Shown: positions 15,841 to 19,015 of the stretch, piece after piece
How the letters are laid out: each line of letters starts with the position of its first letter
Position numbering within the stretch: the stretch's first letter is position 1
DNA from: Clostridiales bacterium UBA1752
GTDB taxonomy: Bacteria > Bacillota > Clostridia > Oscillospirales > CAG-382
Direction: 5' to 3'
DNA: 19,015 nt
Assembly (NCBI GenBank): GCA_002314835.1
Contig: DCHM01000029.1
Span: 1 to 19,015 of the forward strand
Notes under the pieces: generated by a model
Database searches by the model: none
What the model was told of the DNA's origin: nothing
The model's input: the letters and a program-made list of their open reading frames with translations, nothing else
Made by a program: the position numbers and the translations under genes

Positions 15841-16308
15841 TTATTCTCCTTGAGAGTTATTTTTAGTTTTTCTCAGCTCTGCAAAAAAGCTTGAGAGCAT
15901 ATCCGAGCACATGTCACCGAGCACTCCGCCCGTAACCGCGCAGGTGTAATTCAGCTCGAGCTTATCTATTCCTGCAGTCGTATAAGCACCAAAACGCCTT
16001 TCGGTCGAGCCGTAAACCACGCGGTCAATGCGTGCGGCTACTATGGCACCTGCACACATGACGCACGGCTCGTGTGTAACGTATATAGTACAACCCGACA
16101 AGCGCCAGCTGCCGCATTTTTTGCACGCTTTTGTAATCGCTTCGATTTCGGCATGGCAGAGAGGGCTTTGCTTGGCTTCGCGTCTATTGCGCCCTGTAGC
16201 GATGATTTCGCCGTCCTTGACGATAACGGCACCGATAGGCACTTCACCGTATTTGGCGGCACGCTTTGCGAGCGCGATGGCCTTTTGCATATATTGCTCG
16301 TCTGTCAT
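15841..16308 (-). CDS. tadA: tRNA-specific adenosine deaminase
   Basis: Converts adenosine 34 of tRNA-Arg to inosine, allowing wobble reading. The 155-residue product has the deaminase zinc signature: His52 and Glu54 (CHAEIEAI) with Cys82 and Cys85 (PCVMCAGAI). The later ERRFGAYTTAG and C-terminal helix fit TadA better than cytidine or guanine deaminases. The position after the signature normally reads as DPTAHAE; here it is SPLCHAE, a mild difference. The start overlaps the upstream membrane-protease stop as ATGA, and the gene ends 3 bp before metG, so both tRNA-function genes are in one transcript. Confidence 0.94.
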   Translation of the reverse strand: MTDEQYMQKAIALAKRAAKYGEVPIGAVIVKDGEIIATGRNRREAKQSPLCHAEIEAITKACKKCGSWRLSGCTIYVTHEPCVMCAGAIVAARIDRVVYGSTERRFGAYTTAGIDKLELNYTCAVTGGVLGDMCSDMLSSFFAELRKTKNNSQGE

Positions 16309-17315
16309 ATAAAAAACCTGTATATCATAGCGTAAACATAGATGGCAATAAACATCACTACCGCCCAGGACGCTCTTGTGGTTATCGCTTTAAGTGCTTC
16401 ACTCATCTTGCGGTACGGTACGCATCCCGTATGCTCAAAATCAGGCTTGTGGCTTTGCTTAGCTGACAAAACGATGAGCCTTATGCCGTATGCCAATGCA
16501 TATATCATAAGCATTATCGAAACAAATCCGATAATGGCCAACAGTGCGATGTTGTTGCCGGTGACGTAATAACTGACTGTAGTGGCAAGCGAATTGATGA
16601 TAAAATGTATCAAAGAGCCCCACCAAATGCTACCTGAATCAACGTATAGCTTGCCTAATACGAGACCGATAACGGTGGCAAATATGGCTTGTATAGGATT
16701 GACGTGCATCAGACCGAATATTACCGAGGAAATAACGATGGCTTGGGTTTTGCCGTAGGGGAGCAGCGCACCCAATATTACTCCGCGGAAGAGAAATTCC
16801 TCAAATACGGCAGGAAATATCGCCACGTAAATATAATATAAAATGATGCCTACGTTCGTCTCGGGCAAAAATTTATCAGCTGTATTAAAGACGTCCGTCC
16901 AACTAAAGGCAAACTTCGCAAAAGCCGTTGCCAGGTAGCCTGCTCCGACAGCAAATACCAAATAGAAGAAAAAGCCGTAACCGATGGATTTTTTTGGTAA
17001 AGCGGTGACCGCTTTAGGCGTTCTGCCACGCAGTGCGCATAGAAATACGGTCGGCAGCATAATGGCTACTATCATCAGCAACATATTAAATACTATTTTG
17101 ATTGCTTCAGTAACAGTGAGGTTTGTATCCGGATTTGCGTCAATGCCGTCACGCAAGCTCAGCATAAGCGGTCTAAGATAATTCCAGATTAAATCTCCGA
17201 GCTGTATCAGCGCCAAAGAAACTGCGGCAGTCAAAAAGACCAGCGTCAGCGTGCGTGCGTATATTTTATCTTCCGATTTTTTGCTTTGCAGTATTTCGTT
17301 AATAAAATGATTCAT
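16305..17315 (-). CDS. CPBP-family intramembrane metalloprotease
   Basis: Predicted membrane protease of the CAAX/CPBP (Abi) family, with an active site inside the membrane. The 336-residue product has multiple hydrophobic segments and the three family motifs: Glu172-Glu173-xxx-Arg177 (FEEFLFRG), His204 (FGLMHVNP) and His237/Asn241 (HFIINSL). Members process prenylated proteins, peptides or bacteriocins, or have immunity roles; the substrate here cannot be told. The start at 17315 is used because AGGTGT lies 4-11 bp upstream, and the in-frame ATG at 17351 falls upstream of the predicted transcript start. It leads an operon with tadA, metG and tatD, which does not by itself indicate a function. 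Confidence 0.9.
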   Translation of the reverse strand: MNHFINEILQSKKSEDKIYARTLTLVFLTAAVSLALIQLGDLIWNYLRPLMLSLRDGIDANPDTNLTVTEAIKIVFNMLLMIVAIMLPTVFLCALRGRTPKAVTALPKKSIGYGFFFYLVFAVGAGYLATAFAKFAFSWTDVFNTADKFLPETNVGIILYYIYVAIFPAVFEEFLFRGVILGALLPYGKTQAIVISSVIFGLMHVNPIQAIFATVIGLVLGKLYVDSGSIWWGSLIHFIINSLATTVSYYVTGNNIALLAIIGFVSIMLMIYALAYGIRLIVLSAKQSHKPDFEHTGCVPYRKMSEALKAITTRASWAVVMFIAIYVYAMIYRFFI

Positions 17316-17338
17316 AATACACCTACTTAATCTATTAT

Positions 17339-17367
17339 AGTATAACACCAAAACGCCGCTATGTCAA
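17339..17367 (-). promoter_or_regulatory. Promoter of the CPBP-tadA-metG-tatD operon
   Basis: On the minus strand: perfect TTGACA (17362-17367), 17-bp spacer, TATACT (17339-17344). It is back to back with the promoter of the small repeat protein. Confidence 0.85.
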
Positions 17368-17376
17368 TGAATTAAG

Positions 17377-17405
17377 TTGACATTTGCGTATAAATATGTT
17401 ATATA
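17377..17405 (+). promoter_or_regulatory. Promoter of the small two-repeat protein
   Basis: TTGACA (17377-17382), 17-bp spacer, TATATA (17400-17405). Its -35 box and that of the divergent promoter form the inverted repeat ATGTCAA/TTGACAT (17361-17383, 9-nt gap). The transcript should begin near 17412, about 17 nt before the start codon. Confidence 0.75.
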
Positions 17406-17430
17406 GTAGTCAAACGGAGGTGACTACTAT
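17403..17430 (+). repeat. Perfect 10-bp inverted repeat spanning the -10 edge, ribosome binding site and start codon
   Basis: ATAGTAGTCA (17403-17412) and TGACTACTAT (17421-17430) are exact complements with an 8-nt gap, AACGGAGG, that is the ribosome binding site. Because transcription likely starts at or near the end of the left arm, it fits a DNA operator better than an mRNA hairpin; chance is also possible. Confidence 0.55.
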
Positions 17431-17734
17431 GGCAGACAAATCATTAAAAGACAGTTGGGCTGATTTCGGCAAAGGCATGGGCAAGAGCATGGCAGGTCTC
17501 GGCAAAGCGATTATCAAGAGCGCCAAGGTTGGCCTCGACAAAGCAGACGGTACTGCGGCAGACGGCAGCGGTGACGACCTCAAAAAGAGCTGGAGCGACG
17601 TCGGACACTCTTTTGGCAAGACGGGTGCCAGCCTCGGCAAAGCCGCCAAAAAGACTATCGACACGGTTGCCGACAGCGACAAGCCCGAGCAATCGGAAAC
17701 CGAGCTAAACGATACAAAGACTGATAATCAATAG
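17429..17734 (+). CDS. Small protein with two internal Gly/Lys repeats, unknown function
   Basis: I do not recognise the family. The 101-residue product contains two related copies of a roughly 28-residue module: residues 6-32 (LKDSWADFGKGMGK then SMAGLGKAIIKSA) and 51-77 (LKKSWSDVGHSFGK then TGASLGKAAKKTI). The shared pattern is LK-SW-D-G-GK-LGKA-K. The modules are joined by an Asp/Gly linker (about 40-50), and an acidic, polar tail follows (83-101). There is no signal peptide or membrane segment; amphipathic helices are plausible, so membrane-surface association is possible but unproven. CGGAGGTGA sits 5 bp before the ATG at 17429. It has its own promoter and terminator, divergent from the CPBP operon. 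Confidence 0.85.
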   Translation: MADKSLKDSWADFGKGMGKSMAGLGKAIIKSAKVGLDKADGTAADGSGDDLKKSWSDVGHSFGKTGASLGKAAKKTIDTVADSDKPEQSETELNDTKTDNQ

Positions 17735-17741
17735 CTAACTA

Positions 17742-17770
17742 AACCGCACTGCAAAGTGCGGTTATTTGTT
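17742..17770 (+). terminator. Terminator of the small two-repeat protein gene
   Basis: AACCGCACT (17742-17750), tetraloop GCAA, AGTGCGGTT (17755-17763), then ATTTGTTTT. Confidence 0.85.
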
Positions 17771-17905
17771 TTAAAAACCTCAATTGATAAGATGCGTATT
17801 GTAAGGTCTGGCAGGTCTCGTACTAATAATGACGTTTGGCATTGAAAGAATCTTTAGCGGCATCCCTAGCGCCGGGCGGTGGTTCGCTAGTAGGATAAAG
17901 TAGGT
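17771..17905. other. Unassigned intergenic stretch
   Basis: No convincing gene. A minus-strand frame (17780-18013) could encode 77 residues, but it overlaps the methyltransferase end and its terminator and has no ribosome binding site. The plus strand contains the short inverted repeat CTAGCG/CGCTAG around a GC-rich loop near 17867-17891 and no promoter I can support. It could be a decayed gene fragment or a small RNA; I cannot decide. Confidence 0.3.
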
Positions 17906-17948
17906 AAAAAAGCGGTTGTACTTTTGAGTGCAACCGCTATCTATTTTT
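17905..17948. terminator. Terminator of the methyltransferase gene (bidirectional in form)
   Basis: AGCGGTTGTAC (17911-17921) pairs with GTGCAACCGCT (17928-17938), with one wobble and a 6-nt loop. On the minus strand it is followed by TTTTTTACC, and on the plus strand by ATCTATTTTT. It lies about 45 bp after the methyltransferase stop. Confidence 0.8.
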
Positions 17949-17982
17949 GCCTTATGAAAAAAGTTATCGTGTTCTTGAATAT

Positions 17983-18600
17983 CTATCCTTGTAATGAGAG
18001 GATGCCAGCACAATAAGATATGGGCTCAAATTGCATTGTAGGGAAAGAGGACTTTAATTCGTTAAATACAAAATATACTTCATCCTCGTCACAATCGTCT
18101 CCGGCTTTGTCCTTGCATTTTTGCAGCTCGGCACGGGACGTAAACGCCACGTCTCCGATGTATATAGTGCCTCCGTCGTTTAAGCGCTCTGTCAGGTCAT
18201 TAATAAAACACACTTTTTGATTATCCGTCAAGTGATGAAGTGAATACGTTGCGATTATTGCATCGTATTTTTGATACAGCAACGGATCAGCCAAACCGTA
18301 GGCAAAATCGCCTTGAAACAGATGGGCGTTTGGCATTTTTGCTTGTGCAATTTCTATCATTTTGCCTGAAAAATCCTGGCCGTATATCTCTAAACCTTGT
18401 TCGTATAACTTAGCAGTCAAAGCCCCTGTTCCAAATCCGATATCCATTACTTTTTTACAGTTAGAGCTTAAAATACGGGTGTATATTTCATTAAGTATTG
18501 CTTTGTAGCCTGCAAAAGGGTACGTTCCGTCTTCGTCTGACAGACCTACACTCTTGTCATAGCCGTCGACCCATAAATCAAATCCATTACTGTTTAACAT
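17983..18600 (-). CDS. Class I SAM-dependent methyltransferase
   Basis: Predicted to transfer a methyl group from S-adenosylmethionine; the acceptor is unknown. The 205-residue product shows motif I VMDIGFGTGALT (51-62), the acidic residue Asp76 after strand 2 (YGQDFS), QGDFA (96-100) and the post-strand-4 YSLHHL (119-124), all standard for the small-molecule or generic class I fold. The start FDLWVDGYDKSV is typical of a clostridial/Bacillus group of small methyltransferases. The ATG at 18600 has only a weak CAGGT site upstream. The ppdK terminator ends about 40 bp upstream, leaving little room for a promoter, with only a poor candidate (TAATAT). It ends at its own terminator. Confidence 0.88.
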   Translation of the reverse strand: MLNSNGFDLWVDGYDKSVGLSDEDGTYPFAGYKAILNEIYTRILSSNCKKVMDIGFGTGALTAKLYEQGLEIYGQDFSGKMIEIAQAKMPNAHLFQGDFAYGLADPLLYQKYDAIIATYSLHHLTDNQKVCFINDLTERLNDGGTIYIGDVAFTSRAELQKCKDKAGDDCDEDEVYFVFNELKSSFPTMQFEPISYCAGILSLQG

Positions 18601-18639
18601 ATTGATACCTGCAAAATATTATTTTTTTAATCCCATAAA

Positions 18640-18672
18640 AACACAGGCGCACCGTTTCAGCGGTGCGCCTGT
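18640..18672 (-). terminator. Terminator of ppdK
   Basis: A perfect 12-bp stem ACAGGCGCACCG (18643-18654) / CGGTGCGCCTGT (18661-18672) with a 6-nt loop; on the minus strand it is followed by GTTTTTAT. It lies 16 bp after the ppdK stop codon. Confidence 0.92.
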
Positions 18673-18688
18673 TCTTTCAAATCGGGAA

Positions 18689-19015
18689 TTACTTTTGAGC
18701 CTTGAGTTCAGCCTGCGCAGCCGATAGGCGGGCGATGGGCACGCGGAAGGGCGAGCAGGAAACGTAGTTGAGTCCGATGCTGTTGCAGAACTCTACCGAC
18801 GTGGGGTCGCCGCCGTGTTCGCCGCAGATACCGACTTTGAGGTCGGGTCTCGTGCTTCTGCCGAGCTCAGTAGCCATCTTCATCAGTCTGCCTACGCCGT
18901 TTTGGTCGAGCTTTGCAAACGGGTCAAACTCGTAAATCTTTGTTTCGTAGTATGAGGGCAGGAACTTGCCTGCGTCGTCACGGCTGAAACCAAAGGTCAT
19001 CTGAGTAAGGTCGTT
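18689..19015 (-). CDS. ppdK: Pyruvate, phosphate dikinase, C-terminal part (cut by window edge)
   Basis: Interconverts pyruvate, ATP and phosphate with phosphoenolpyruvate, AMP and pyrophosphate; common in anaerobic Clostridia for glycolysis or gluconeogenesis. Only the last about 108 residues are present. They match the end of the PEP/pyruvate-binding barrel: NDLTQMTFGFSRDDAGKFL at the edge, GICGEHGGDPTSVEFC, and LNYVSCSPFRVPIARL, whose cysteine in VSCSP corresponds to the catalytic proton donor of the family. Reading frame is open to the window end (AACGACCTTACTCAG encodes NDLTQ). The 5' end, promoter and the phosphohistidine and ATP-grasp domains lie outside. Confidence 0.96.
   Translation of the reverse strand, partial: NDLTQMTFGFSRDDAGKFLPSYYETKIYEFDPFAKLDQNGVGRLMKMATELGRSTRPDLKVGICGEHGGDPTSVEFCNSIGLNYVSCSPFRVPIARLSAAQAELKAQK

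Noticed and set aside
16305..17315. CPBP protease as part of a bacteriocin or phage-defence system
   Set aside because: Its operon partners are tadA, metG and tatD, all housekeeping; no peptide precursor, exporter or defence gene is adjacent.
17316..17351. Upstream start for the CPBP protease
   Set aside because: The ATG at 17351 is upstream of the predicted transcript start and its codons include the -10 box; the ATG at 17315 has a ribosome binding site.
17780..18013. 77-codon minus-strand frame after the methyltransferase
   Set aside because: It overlaps the methyltransferase end and runs through its terminator hairpin, with no ribosome binding site and no recognised motif.

Overview
The window looks like chromosomal DNA from a Gram-positive anaerobe of the Bacillota, most probably class Clostridia and possibly an uncultured gut Oscillospirales-like lineage. 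This rests on strong AGGAGG-type ribosome binding sites, near-consensus housekeeping (sigma-A-like) promoters with 17-bp spacers, a four-cysteine L28, an ECF-transporter S component, pyruvate phosphate dikinase, and lipoproteins with Ser/Glu/Lys-rich linkers. The order-level guess is inference. About twenty genes are tightly packed on both strands, and almost every transcription unit ends in a clear hairpin terminator.

Left part (1-4360, plus strand): metA (methionine synthesis, with the residue that predicts acetyl-CoA use), an unrecognised exported single-pass membrane protein, a four-cysteine small protein and malQ (4-alpha-glucanotransferase). A bidirectional terminator separates malQ from a convergent, very large lipoprotein of solute-binding-protein type (4364-6799, minus) that carries a long helical insertion.

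Middle part (6800-11911): a divergent promoter region drives the lipoprotein leftwards and an hflK-hflC-GNAT acetyltransferase operon rightwards, with overlapping genes. After a shared terminator come rpmB (L28) and murC (peptidoglycan precursor synthesis) on the minus strand, then a plus-strand ECF S component that starts with TTG.

Right part (11912-19015): gap (glycolytic GAPDH, minus) with its own promoter and terminator. Then comes a four-gene minus-strand operon read from the right: CPBP-family membrane protease, tadA (tRNA adenosine deaminase), metG (methionyl-tRNA synthetase) and tatD (metal-dependent nuclease), joined by overlaps or direct abutment. A back-to-back promoter region separates this operon from a small two-repeat protein on the plus strand. 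The end holds an unexplained stretch of about 140 bp, a SAM-dependent methyltransferase (minus), and the C-terminal end of ppdK (minus), which runs off the edge.

Most of the window is housekeeping. I saw no CRISPR array, transposase, prophage, defence island, tRNA or rRNA. The least explained items are the exported membrane protein, the lipoprotein with its helical insertion, the small two-repeat protein with a palindrome around its start, and a perfect 12-bp hairpin at the start of the GNAT gene.
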